From JAJYSO01 sp964586655 (lineage in GTDB: Bacteria; Bacteroidota; Bacteroidia; Flavobacteriales; Flavobacteriaceae): a stretch of DNA of 64,000 nt. The translations under genes were made by a program, and so were the position numbers. Shown here in pieces: positions 25,343 through 33,909 of the stretch. Every line of letters starts with the position of its first letter. The first letter of the stretch is position 1. The DNA lies in assembly GCA_964586655.1 (NCBI GenBank), contig CAZPGY010000002.1, forward strand, positions 62,001 through 126,000, read 5' to 3'. Under the pieces are notes generated by a model, which saw nothing but the letters and a program-made list of their open reading frames with translations, had not been told where the DNA came from and made no database searches.

Positions 25343-27052
25343 TTAAAATAAATTATAGCGTTGCGCCATAGGAATTTCATCTACCGGCGCCGGTTTAATA
25401 ACTTTCCCTTCTACAGTTACTTCAAAAGTTTCGGGGTTAACCTCTATACCAGGGGTCTCTGCGTTATTGCGCATGTCTTTTTTGGTAATCTCCCGGGTAG
25501 AATGAATGGCAGTCAATTCACGTTTTAAGCCCAAGCGCTCTTTCAATCCGTTTTTGATGGCCGCTTCAGCCACAAAACTGGTGGAGGTAAAAGGTGCAGA
25601 CCCACTGCCACCAGCCATGGTTTTACGCATCCAAATGGGTTCCGAAGTAGGAATGGCGGCATTGCCATCTCCCATTTGCCCCATCACTACGGCCCCTCCT
25701 TTAATCACGGTTTGCGGACGCACACCAAAAAAAGCAGGATCCCAAAGAATCATATCTGCCATTTTCCCTTTTTCAATAGAGCCGATGACATGGTCTATAC
25801 CATGAGCTACTGCCGGGTTGATGGTATATTTTGCTACATAACGCTTAGCGCGTTCATTATCGGCAAGTCCGCTTGGGTTTAATTTTCCGCGGTGTTTTTT
25901 CATCACGTGTGCCACCTGCCAAGTGCGGGTAGCTACTTCACCAATACGACCCATAGCCAAGGCGTCAGAAGAAGTGATGGACATGGCGCCCATATCTTGC
26001 AAAACATCTTCGGCCATCATGGTGTTGGCACGGATACGAGACTCGGCAAAGGCCAAATCTTCGGGAATGCTCTTGTCCAAGTGATGAACAATCATCAGCA
26101 TATCCAAATGCTCATCAACCGTATTGACCGTAAAAGGTAAAGTGGGATTGGTGGACGCCGGGAGTACATTGTCAAAAGCCGCACCCTTAATAATATCGGG
26201 AGCATGACCTCCTCCGGCGCCTTCGGCATGGAAAATATGGATTCCTCTGCCGTTGATTGCCTCCATGGTGTGTTCAAAATAACCGGCTTCATTTAAAGAA
26301 TCGGCGTGTAGTGCCACTTGCAATCCCCATTTATCGGCGGCTGTCAAAGAGGCATCCAGTGCTGCCGGAGTTGCCCCCCAGTCTTCATGCACCTTCCATC
26401 CACCAACGCCGTTAAGGGCATCAGATTCAAAGGATTTGGGATTGACAGTACTTCCTTTTCCCAAGAGTAAAAAGTTCATAGGCAAGGGATCCAGTGAGCG
26501 ATGAATCATGGCTAAGTTTCCCGGTCCCGGGGTGGTAGTAACCGCTTTTGAACCTTCTGCCGTACCTGTTCCACCGCCACTAAAAGTAGTGGTTCCGGCT
26601 GCCAGGCCTTCCCAAATAGATTCAGGTCCCAAGAAATGGACGTGGGTGTCAATGGCGCCGGGGGTTAGTATTTTCCCTTCTCCGGCGATAATTTCCGTAG
26701 AAGGACCAATGACTAAATCCTCGTCTACACCATCCATCACATCGGGATTCCCACTTTTGCCAATGGCCACAATCTTACCGTCTTTAACGCCGACATCGGC
26801 TCTTACAATTCCCCAGTAATCTAAAATAATTACATTGGTAACCACCAAGTCCGGAGCACCTTCTTCTGAGGTTCGAGTAGATTGTCCCATGGATTCCCTC
26901 ACACTTTTTCCGCCCCCGAAGAGCATCTCATTGCCTCCAAAGGTGTAATCTTTTTCAGGGCTGATCCATAGGTCGGTATCGGCCAATCTAATTTCATCCC
27001 CCATAGTAGGGCCATAGAGTTGTATGTATTCTTTTTTACTGATTTTAGTCAT
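25343..27052 (-). CDS. ureC: Urease subunit alpha (catalytic)
   Basis: 569-residue catalytic subunit that hydrolyses urea to ammonia and carbamate at a dinickel centre. All metal ligands are present with normal spacing: H137 and H139, carbamylated K220 in WKVHEDWG, H249, H275 and D363. The catalytic H323 lies in the mobile flap. The residue just before it, Cys in most ureases (C319 in Klebsiella), is V322 here; the codon is GTT. Loss of this Cys lowers but does not abolish activity in studied enzymes and removes sensitivity to thiol reagents. The gene starts 2 nt after ureB. Confidence 0.98.
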   Translation of the reverse strand: MTKISKKEYIQLYGPTMGDEIRLADTDLWISPEKDYTFGGNEMLFGGGKSVRESMGQSTRTSEEGAPDLVVTNVIILDYWGIVRADVGVKDGKIVAIGKSGNPDVMDGVDEDLVIGPSTEIIAGEGKILTPGAIDTHVHFLGPESIWEGLAAGTTTFSGGGTGTAEGSKAVTTTPGPGNLAMIHRSLDPLPMNFLLLGKGSTVNPKSFESDALNGVGGWKVHEDWGATPAALDASLTAADKWGLQVALHADSLNEAGYFEHTMEAINGRGIHIFHAEGAGGGHAPDIIKGAAFDNVLPASTNPTLPFTVNTVDEHLDMLMIVHHLDKSIPEDLAFAESRIRANTMMAEDVLQDMGAMSITSSDALAMGRIGEVATRTWQVAHVMKKHRGKLNPSGLADNERAKRYVAKYTINPAVAHGIDHVIGSIEKGKMADMILWDPAFFGVRPQTVIKGGAVVMGQMGDGNAAIPTSEPIWMRKTMAGGSGSAPFTSTSFVAEAAIKNGLKERLGLKRELTAIHSTREITKKDMRNNAETPGIEVNPETFEVTVEGKVIKPAPVDEIPMAQRYNLF

Positions 27053-27054
27053 AA

Positions 27055-27435
27055 TTACTTGGTATTTTTAACTTGTAATCCACGTACAATTTTTTTTCCG
27101 CCCAATTTTAATAGCGGGACGGTTTTAGAAGCTCCGGGTTCGAAGCGAACGGATTTTCCGGCCGGAATGGCCAATCGATAGCCCTGAGCTGCTTCACGAT
27201 CAAAAGTCAGACCCGGATTGCAATCGGGGAAATGGAAATGAGATCCTACCTGAATCGGGCGATCGCCGTCATTGACAACAACCAATTCTATAACCTCTTT
27301 CCCTTTATTGAGTTCATGCTCACCGGTATCGGCTTCAAATTCTCCACTGGCATCCTGATGTGACGTAATGGATGCCGAAGATATATGTTCATCTTCGCTG
27401 GTTCGGATTTCTCCGGGAATCATTCTGTCGCTCAT
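27055..27435 (-). CDS. ureB: Urease subunit beta
   Basis: 126-residue structural subunit of the urease trimer-of-trimers. It has the family start MIPGEI and the conserved QVGSHFHFPDCNPGLTFDRE block (about 72-91), with RLAIPAGKSVRFEPG close after. UreA and UreB are separate, as in most bacteria. The start codon overlaps the ureA stop by 4 nt (ATGA), showing translational coupling. Confidence 0.97.
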   Translation of the reverse strand: MSDRMIPGEIRTSEDEHISSASITSHQDASGEFEADTGEHELNKGKEVIELVVVNDGDRPIQVGSHFHFPDCNPGLTFDREAAQGYRLAIPAGKSVRFEPGASKTVPLLKLGGKKIVRGLQVKNTK

Positions 27436-27734
27436 ATTATAGGATTTGTTATGGTTACTAATTTTCTGCCATCGGGGAACGTGGCTTCCATTTCAAGGTC
27501 GGCTAACATTTCAGGAACGCCCTCCATCACATCTTTTCGCGTGAGGACATGACGTCCTTCGTGCATCAGATCTACTACCTTTTTCCCTTCCCGGGCACGT
27601 TCTACCACCCAACAAGAGATTAAAGCCACGGCTTCGGGGTAATTTAATTTAATGCCTCTTTCTTTACGATCGCGTGCCACCATACCGGCCACACTCAACA
27701 GAAGTTTTTCTTGATCTGCAGGGGTTAAATGCAT
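27432..27734 (-). CDS. ureA: Urease subunit gamma
   Basis: 100-residue structural subunit, first gene of the operon. It carries the family pattern MHLTPADQEKLLL, then GIKLNYPEAVALI, and ends with PDGRKLVTITNPI. The order on the minus strand is ureA-ureB-ureC-ureF-ureG-ureD. No ureE is found in the operon or elsewhere in the window. Confidence 0.97.
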   Translation of the reverse strand: MHLTPADQEKLLLSVAGMVARDRKERGIKLNYPEAVALISCWVVERAREGKKVVDLMHEGRHVLTRKDVMEGVPEMLADLEMEATFPDGRKLVTITNPII

Positions 27735-27865
27735 AATATAAAAATTAAAATGTGTCTATAAAGCTCCTTCCATCCAACCTTAAGAAGGCTACAAAATCCG
27801 CCTGAATAGCGTAAAAATGACATGTCAAATTTGCAACTGAACATGCCGATATGAAAGGTTTTTCT

Positions 27866-27873
27866 CAAATATA
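27866..27873 (-). promoter_or_regulatory. -7 box of the urease operon (TATATTTG)
   Basis: Exact TAnnTTTG match on the minus strand, about 130 nt before ureA. No GTAATAC palindrome is found next to it, so urease may not share the operator seen at the transport genes. Confidence 0.5.
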
Positions 27874-28012
27874 AGAAAAAAAAATCAAGCTTTCCTTTTT
27901 TTATCAAAACTTAGGAAGAATTTAATGTTTTTTACCCCAAAAAAACTCAATCCCCTAATATCAAGCACATTAAAAACACCGTTAAGCTCCATTCTCCGTA
28001 AAAAAACAGCCT

Positions 28013-28020
28013 TATTTTTG
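28013..28020 (+). promoter_or_regulatory. -7 box of the lipoprotein gene (TATTTTTG)
   Basis: Exact TAnnTTTG match on the plus strand, about 148 nt before the start codon at 28168. Confidence 0.45.
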
Positions 28021-28167
28021 CATTTTAACAATTATTATTTGTATATTACTATGTATATATCGACCTCAATAAAAAGAAAGAATCGCCAACAAAGCACTTT
28101 CTTTTTGTGGGAGCATCAATTCTATCCTGCTCCGCATTTTGCAAAAGGGAATTAAAATTACTTTATT

Positions 28168-28782
28168 ATGAAATCTTTTTATCGTTATCCGTTTATTTTT
28201 ATGGCGCTAAGCCTTTTTGCGCTAATTAGCTGTGAATCAAACGATATTGCTCAACAGCACCAGGCCAATGATGCCATTACACCTCATTCAGAACTAAATT
28301 TTGACAACTGGGATATTGATTTACCCGGTTTTACAGAAAATGGAATTGAGGAGATTATTCTGATCGATAATATTTTCTCAACCCCCAACTTCCAATCTGA
28401 TGTGGAGTCAGCCACCGGCAATTTTTTAAAGGAAATGCAATCTTATATGGAAAGCCTTGGGGGAAAATATTATACTGCCCGTTTTATCACTTCCAAAAAC
28501 CAGCTTAAGGTAAGTTATTTTGAGATATATGATGCGGATGGAAATAGGTTAAAGCGATTTATAGATGTCAATTGTGCGAATTGTGACATCCTGCCATTTG
28601 AGACCGGAGGAAGTTATTCCTGTCCCGACGGGTATTATGAACTGGCGGTCTACCACTCTAAAGAAGGGGTAAAGAAAAATGTTGCAGCTTACCTGAATAA
28701 AAGCTCGCAAGCTCCGGGAGATGATGCCGGTTTACTCTTCCATCGGTCGCCATCCTCTATCGCAATTTGCGCCAAAAAATAA
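28168..28782 (+). CDS. Hypothetical lipoprotein
   Basis: 204-residue protein I do not recognise. It has a lipoprotein signal with lipobox LISC, acylated at C22, so it is likely anchored in the outer or inner membrane facing the periplasm. The mature part is acidic at first (NFDNWDIDLPG), followed by a mixed region with C-A-N-C near residues 135-138 and a further Cys pair at about 151 and 201, which might form disulfides or bind metal. It is a single gene on the plus strand, divergent from the urease operon. No function can be assigned. Confidence 0.75.
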   Translation: MKSFYRYPFIFMALSLFALISCESNDIAQQHQANDAITPHSELNFDNWDIDLPGFTENGIEEIILIDNIFSTPNFQSDVESATGNFLKEMQSYMESLGGKYYTARFITSKNQLKVSYFEIYDADGNRLKRFIDVNCANCDILPFETGGSYSCPDGYYELAVYHSKEGVKKNVAAYLNKSSQAPGDDAGLLFHRSPSSIAICAKK

Positions 28783-29203
28783 TGCTTTTGAAGTGCCGCG
28801 GATTCAAGACCAAATCTACGTACAAAATGGACCAATATTCAGATAAAAATTTCAAATCTCCGCGTTAAAAAACAAGGGTTAATTTGAATAGAGAGAAATA
28901 AAACCTTCTTTCCCCCTATTTTTTTGCCCCCAATGTGAAAAACCTTATTCCGAAAACAAAAAATAAGGTTCTTATTAATGAAGGAGAGATCCTCTGGTTA
29001 TTCCATAGACACAAGCCGCTTTAAAGCACTTTATTAAACCCCGTGAGACAGCGGGGATAAGAAAAACCCATCCAATTCCTGAAAATATAAATCAGCCAAT
29101 ATTACAACCCGCTAACTTACAGTAAATTACACTTCAGCACAAAACTAATCAGAAGTATTTGGCAAATTTAGAAATCAAGGAGGCTTATTTATAAAAAAAC
29201 ATT
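28783..29203. other. Intergenic region upstream of atpD
   Basis: Over 400 bp without a gene. It contains a perfect 9-bp hairpin AACCTTATT/AATAAGGTT at 28941-28970, which could end the lipoprotein transcript although the T run is on the other strand. A CCCCG/CGGGG hairpin at 29039-29056 is also present. Otherwise nothing recognisable. Confidence 0.4.
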
Positions 29204-29211
29204 TATCTTCG
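29204..29211 (+). promoter_or_regulatory. Probable -7 box of atpDC (TATCTTCG)
   Basis: One base off TAnnTTTG, 56 nt before the atpD start, followed by GCAGCC as in many flavobacterial housekeeping promoters. Confidence 0.4.
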
Positions 29212-29267
29212 CAGCCGAAAATCCAGAGAAGGATTTTGATGATTACAAACATTAAACCAGAAGAACA

Positions 29268-30788
29268 ATGCCCACAGGTACAGGTAAAATCTCTCAAATT
29301 ATCGGGCCGGTAATCGATGTTGAATTCGATACGGCAGACGGTACAGAACTACCAAGAATTTATGATTCTTTGCATGTTGAACGCCCCGATGGCTCAACCT
29401 TAGTCCTTGAAGTACAGTCTCATACCGGAGAAAACACCGTAAGAACCATCGCTATGGACTCTGCTGATGGTTTGAGTCGCGGTTCAGCGGTAAAAGCAAC
29501 CGGCGCTCCCATTCAAATGCCGGTTGGAGAAATATATGGTCGTCTTTTTAACGTTACCGGAGATCCCATCGACGGGATGGAAGAAATGCCAAAAGATGGT
29601 GATAACGGACTTCCCATTCACCGAGAAGCGCCAAAATTTGAAGATTTATCGGTATCGACCGAAGTTTTATTTACCGGAATTAAAGTCATTGACTTGATTG
29701 AGCCTTATGCCAAAGGAGGAAAAATTGGTCTGTTTGGCGGTGCCGGGGTTGGTAAAACCGTATTGATTCAAGAATTGATTAACAACATTGCCAAAGGACA
29801 CGGCGGTTTATCAGTATTTGCCGGTGTTGGCGAGCGCACTCGTGAAGGAAACGATTTGCTCCGCGAGATGCTCGAATCCGGAATTATCAAATATGGTGAT
29901 GATTTTGTCGAGTCTATGGAAAAAGGAGGCTGGGATCTCGAAAAAGTCGATAAATCGGCCTTAAAAGATTCTAAAGCTACCTTTGTTTTTGGACAGATGA
30001 ACGAACCTCCGGGAGCTCGTGCTCGTGTGGCCTTATCAGGATTGACCATTGCCGAATACTTCCGTGATGGAGCCGGAGAAGAAGGACAAGGAAAAGACGT
30101 ATTGTTCTTTGTCGATAACATTTTCCGATTTACCCAGGCCGGCTCTGAAGTATCTGCCCTATTGGGACGTATGCCTTCTGCGGTAGGTTATCAACCCACC
30201 TTGGCTACTGAAATGGGCGCCATGCAAGAACGAATTACTTCTACCAAGAAAGGATCTATTACTTCTGTACAGGCCGTTTATGTGCCGGCGGATGACTTGA
30301 CAGACCCCGCTCCGGCTACTACTTTTGCCCACTTGGATGCAACCACTGTGTTGTCACGTAAAATTGCAGAGCTCGGTATTTATCCTGCTGTGGATCCGTT
30401 GGAATCTTCTTCCAGAATTCTTGAACCTTCCGTAATCGGAGAAGAGCATTACCAATGTGCACAACGCGTTAAAGAGTTGTTACAGCACTATAAAGAGCTA
30501 CAAGACATTATTGCCATTTTGGGGATGGAAGAATTGTCTGAAGAAGATAAATTGGCCGTAGGCCGCGCTCGACGTGTTCAGCGTTTCCTATCTCAACCTT
30601 TCCACGTAGCCGAGCAGTTTACCGGTTTGAAAGGAGTTTTGGTTGACATTAAAGACACCATTAAAGGCTTTAACATGATTATGGATGGCGAATTAGATCA
30701 CCTGCCGGAAGCTGCCTTCAACTTGAAAGGTAGCATTGAAGATGCCATTGAAGCCGGTGAAAAAATGTTGGCTGAGACCGAATCATAA
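29268..30788 (+). CDS. atpD: F1F0 ATP synthase subunit beta
   Basis: 506-residue catalytic subunit of the F1 sector, which makes ATP from ADP and phosphate using the proton gradient. The P-loop is GGAGVGKT (157-164), followed by the conserved GERTREGNDL segment, the ALSGLTIAEYFRD block and the DELSEED-type loop (here MEELSEEDKLAVGRAR). Only atpC follows; the other ATP synthase genes are not in the window. A separate atpDC pair is normal for Bacteroidetes. Confidence 0.98.
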   Translation: MPTGTGKISQIIGPVIDVEFDTADGTELPRIYDSLHVERPDGSTLVLEVQSHTGENTVRTIAMDSADGLSRGSAVKATGAPIQMPVGEIYGRLFNVTGDPIDGMEEMPKDGDNGLPIHREAPKFEDLSVSTEVLFTGIKVIDLIEPYAKGGKIGLFGGAGVGKTVLIQELINNIAKGHGGLSVFAGVGERTREGNDLLREMLESGIIKYGDDFVESMEKGGWDLEKVDKSALKDSKATFVFGQMNEPPGARARVALSGLTIAEYFRDGAGEEGQGKDVLFFVDNIFRFTQAGSEVSALLGRMPSAVGYQPTLATEMGAMQERITSTKKGSITSVQAVYVPADDLTDPAPATTFAHLDATTVLSRKIAELGIYPAVDPLESSSRILEPSVIGEEHYQCAQRVKELLQHYKELQDIIAILGMEELSEEDKLAVGRARRVQRFLSQPFHVAEQFTGLKGVLVDIKDTIKGFNMIMDGELDHLPEAAFNLKGSIEDAIEAGEKMLAETES

Positions 30789-30806
30789 ACCTCAAAATGA
30801 ATTGTT

Positions 30807-31088
30807 ATGCTGTTGGAAATTATCAGTCCCGAACATGTCCTGCTCAACACAGAAGTGAGTATTGTTACCGTTCCCGGCGTTAATGGCGAGTTTCAAATGC
30901 TCGACAATCACGCCCCGGTGGTCTCAGTTTTGGAAAAAGGATATGTCCGTTTTAAGCCCAAGGGAAAACTTCCTAAAGAGGTGAGAAAAGAGTTCTTCAA
31001 AGGAAATGAAAACACACAACTCTCTCTGGAAATAAAAGGCGGCGTGGTGGAAATGAACCACAATAAAGCGATTATTTTAGTAGATTAA
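30807..31088 (+). CDS. atpC: F1F0 ATP synthase subunit epsilon
   Basis: 93-residue subunit of the central stalk. It contains the N-terminal beta-sandwich domain (VSIVTVPGVNGEFQMLDNHA) but stops before the two-helix C-terminal domain that inhibits ATP hydrolysis in E. coli (139 residues). Short epsilon subunits are typical in this phylum. It lies 18 nt after atpD and is followed by a very strong terminator. Confidence 0.95.
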   Translation: MLLEIISPEHVLLNTEVSIVTVPGVNGEFQMLDNHAPVVSVLEKGYVRFKPKGKLPKEVRKEFFKGNENTQLSLEIKGGVVEMNHNKAIILVD

Positions 31089-31120
31089 TCCAACCCAACA
31101 GGGATTATAATCTTATAATT

Positions 31121-31168
31121 AAGTAAGCTTTTCCAAAGTTCTGAACTTTGGAAAAGCTTACTTTTTTT
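31121..31168. terminator. Strong bidirectional terminator after atpC and the Cus operon
   Basis: Perfect 21-bp inverted repeat (31121-31141 and 31143-31163) around a single base, followed by a T run to 31168. It lies between the convergent atpC and adaptor genes and should stop both. Confidence 0.9.
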
Positions 31169-31171
31169 AGC

Positions 31172-32663
31172 TTACGGATTCATCATGCTCTTTTCACCGT
31201 TAATCTGAGCCGTGGCATCAATTTGAAAGGCTCCATGACTGGCCACCAGCTCGCCAGCTTCAAGACCACTTTTTATGATGTAATAATCGCCTATTTTTGG
31301 TCCTAAAACCACTTCTCGATAATAAAAAGTGGGATTGGCATTCCCCGGTTCTTTAACATACACCACCGCTCGTTTCCCGGTCCATAAAACAGCCGATTCA
31401 GGAATATACAACACCTCACCAGAGGCCGGATCGGCTTTTATTTTAACAAATCCTTTGACAAGCATCCCGGGTTTTAACAAGTGCGCTCTATTATTGATCA
31501 CCACCCGCACCTTTACCGTGCGTTGACGAATATCGACAACCGGACTGATAAAATCAATATCCCCTTTAAAAACCCGATTGGACAAGGATTTGGTGGTAAA
31601 ACGAACTAAATCCCCCTCTTTCAACAGCGGTAAATCAGCTTCATAAACTTCAAAAACCGCCCATAACTGATCCAAATCGGCAATTTTAAACATCACTTCT
31701 CCTGCTTCAACATACGCTCCTATAGACACCTTTTTGGTCAATACCGTCCCGGTGGTCGGCGATAAAATAGCAAGAGTTCGTCGAGGTTCCCCTTCGGCCA
31801 AAATGTGTTTTATTTGTCGATTGGTAATCCCCCATAAACGTAATTTTTTTCGAGCCGCTTTAAAATAATCCGGTTGAGTTGCTCGCAATTTTTCTGCGGC
31901 TATCAATTCTTTTTGTGCCGTCATCAAATCCGGTGAATATAATGTGGCCAGCGGTTCGCCTTTATGCACTTTTTGACCTTCAAAATTAATGTTGAGTGCT
32001 TCGATGCGCCCTCGAAATCGAGCGGTAATGACAGCCAGCGATTTTTGATTGGTTTTTATTTGCCCCACCAAATCAATCCGACCTTCGGGGTTTCCTTTTT
32101 TTACCGGTGTGGTTTCGATTTCGGCCAGTTTTGCTGCCGCTCTCGACAAGACCGTTTCTCTTCGATTTAAAGAAGCTTCCTCAGTCGTTGAATTATTCGT
32201 CTTCACCGGCANNNNNNNNNNNNNNNNNNNNNNNNNNNNNNNNNNNNNNNNNNNNNNNNNNNNNNNNNNNNNNNNNNNNNNNNNNNNNNNNNNNNNNNNN
32301 NNNNNNNNNNNCGAGATCCATCCCGCAAATGGGACAGGCTCCGGGTTGATCCTGATGAATCTGATGGTGCATTGAACAAGTCCAATATGCAACACTGTCG
32401 GTTTCTGCCTCCATTGTTTGTTCCTTCTTTACCGGAACGAGATCCATCCCGCAAATGGGACAGGCTCCGGGTTGATCCTGATGAATCTGATGATGCATTG
32501 AACAAGTCCAATATGCAATGCTGTCAGAATTGTGTTCATGAGCCTCCACTGTTTGCTCTTCTTTTGTGGGAGAAACAGCATCAGGGGAAGAAAAGAAACT
32601 ACCAATTAAAACCCCGACAATCAAGGCAATAATGAGATAGAGGTATATTTTTTTAGTTTTCAT
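31172..32663 (-). CDS. Efflux RND periplasmic adaptor (CusB-like) with tandem heavy-metal-binding domains; interrupted by an assembly gap
   Basis: Membrane-fusion protein of a copper/silver efflux pump, linking CusA to the TolC-like channel. The preferred start is the ATG at 32663, overlapping the TolC gene end by 11 nt; an earlier ATG at 32717 only adds residues inside that gene. An N-terminal membrane anchor (about 6-24) is followed by at least two 42-residue repeats, each with YWTCSMHH and CPICGMDL, the HMBD metal-binding pattern. After the gap, the barrel-sandwich/lipoyl and beta-barrel domains follow (GRIEALNINFEGQKVHKGEP, then GTVLTKKVSIGAYVEAGEVM). The gap cuts the repeat region, so the two sides appear out of frame with 100 N; this is an assembly effect, not evidence of a broken gene. 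Confidence 0.88.
32212..32311. other. Assembly gap (100 N)
   Basis: Exactly 100 N, the conventional size for a gap of unknown length. It falls directly after one of the near-identical 126-bp HMBD repeats (copies start at 32312 and 32438), so the repeats probably caused the assembly break. Confidence 0.99.
32312..32563 (-). repeat. 126-bp tandem DNA repeat coding for HMBD metal-binding domains
   Basis: Two copies with a period of 126 bp (42 codons), starting at 32312 and 32438, are almost identical at DNA level; both include the same CGAGATCCATCCCGCAAATG sequence. The gap beside them may hide further copies. Confidence 0.85.
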
Positions 32664-33897
32664 GGTTATTGTTTTTAACGAAATTATCGGGAATAAGAGA
32701 CTTAATTTGACAGGCATATTTTTTAAGACTTACCTGGGCCTGTATTTTTGAAACGGCATAGTCCAATGCTTGCTGTTCCATTTTCAAAACCTCATCAAAG
32801 CCTGTTTTTCCGTTGCTGTAGCTCTGCAACAAAATTTGTTGTGTTTGCCGTGCCGTTTGACATAAGCTTGTATATAAATCTATTTTTCTTTTTGCCTTTT
32901 GATATTTTCTTTGCCATACTGAAAGCTGTACCGACAAATCATTTTGCACCGCTTTTTGTTGACTGAGGGTGGCTTTTGTCAACAACTGTGCTTTGGCTTC
33001 CATCGCCTTATATTTTTTCCGATTAAGTGGAATACTGATTCCGATTTTAGGAAACACAATACCGGCGGTGTGCTTGCTTCCCATCTCCATATTCATATAA
33101 CCCACACCAATTGAGAAATGGGGCAATCCCGATTTTTGAGCTGCCTTTTCTTGATATCGATATGCTTTTGCTTGCCATGCTAAAGCCGCCAATTGTTGAT
33201 TTTGATTCCTCATCTGTTTTTCAAAATTAACAGGAATCCATAAGCGGTCTTTTTGTAATAAACTATCAGGAAAATCGATAACAGTTAACAAGGTATCGAC
33301 CAGGGTTTCTATTTGATGGCGATAGGGTCGGCGTTTGGCTCTTAAATCTTCAATTTTACTTTGTCTTTCGGCAATTCTCATATCCGTAGACAAGACATCA
33401 GCGAGTGTTGCCGCACCGTTTATGTATTGAGAATGAGCCACTTGCCGAACGCTCTCAAGCAGGTTCAGTCCTTTTTGATGAGCATGAATCTTTTGCTGCA
33501 AACCATATAAGCGATAATACCATATCGCCACTTGAGCAAAGAGAATATTCTTTTGGTTTAAAAAATTATAATACGCACTTTTCGCCTGCAGTTGTGCTAC
33601 TTTTTTCTTTGTTTTTTGGGTTCCAAACCAGGGAAAAGACTGGGTGATGGAAGCTTGAAACCTATTAACCATCATATCTGTATTTTGTGGAGCAATCAAA
33701 TAGCCAAACATGACTTGCGGATCAGGTAAAGCTGCATTAATATCGGCTTGCTTCAGTTGTGCCTTATATTGATAAAAAAGCACTTTCAACTCCGGATTAT
33801 TTTGCGCTGCCAGTCGCTGCAAACTGTCTAAATCCAGTTGACCATACGCATTAAATCCACCGGTAATCAATACCATATATAGCATCCATTTTTTCAT
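32653..33897 (-). CDS. TolC-family outer-membrane efflux protein (CusC-like)
   Basis: 414-residue outer-membrane channel with a signal peptide ending near FNAYG-Q (residue 20). The protein has the repeated helical pattern of the OEP family, rich in Gln and Ala, such as LAAQNNPELKVLFYQYKAQL near the start. It should provide the exit duct of the efflux pump. It is preceded by cusA with a 12-nt gap and overlaps the adaptor gene, so the three components form one operon. Bacteroidetes CusC-like proteins are often this short. Confidence 0.9.
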   Translation of the reverse strand: MKKWMLYMVLITGGFNAYGQLDLDSLQRLAAQNNPELKVLFYQYKAQLKQADINAALPDPQVMFGYLIAPQNTDMMVNRFQASITQSFPWFGTQKTKKKVAQLQAKSAYYNFLNQKNILFAQVAIWYYRLYGLQQKIHAHQKGLNLLESVRQVAHSQYINGAATLADVLSTDMRIAERQSKIEDLRAKRRPYRHQIETLVDTLLTVIDFPDSLLQKDRLWIPVNFEKQMRNQNQQLAALAWQAKAYRYQEKAAQKSGLPHFSIGVGYMNMEMGSKHTAGIVFPKIGISIPLNRKKYKAMEAKAQLLTKATLSQQKAVQNDLSVQLSVWQRKYQKAKRKIDLYTSLCQTARQTQQILLQSYSNGKTGFDEVLKMEQQALDYAVSKIQAQVSLKKYACQIKSLIPDNFVKNNNHEN

Positions 33898-33909
33898 AAT
33901 TATCTCGAT

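Larger units (their letters stand above)
27735..28167. other. Divergent intergenic region: urease operon / lipoprotein gene
   Basis: 433 bp holding two outward promoters (27866-27873 minus, 28013-28020 plus). The predicted urease leader is about 125 nt; within it CCTTC and GAAGG can pair near 27760-27790. No supported gene: the short frames here have no family resemblance and lie over the promoters. Confidence 0.5.

Noticed and set aside
27925..28155. 76-codon frame upstream of the lipoprotein gene
   Set aside because: It covers the predicted promoter and has no family resemblance.
32193..32395. Frameshift in the CusB-like adaptor gene
   Set aside because: The frame change arises from the arbitrary 100-N gap, not from the sequence itself.
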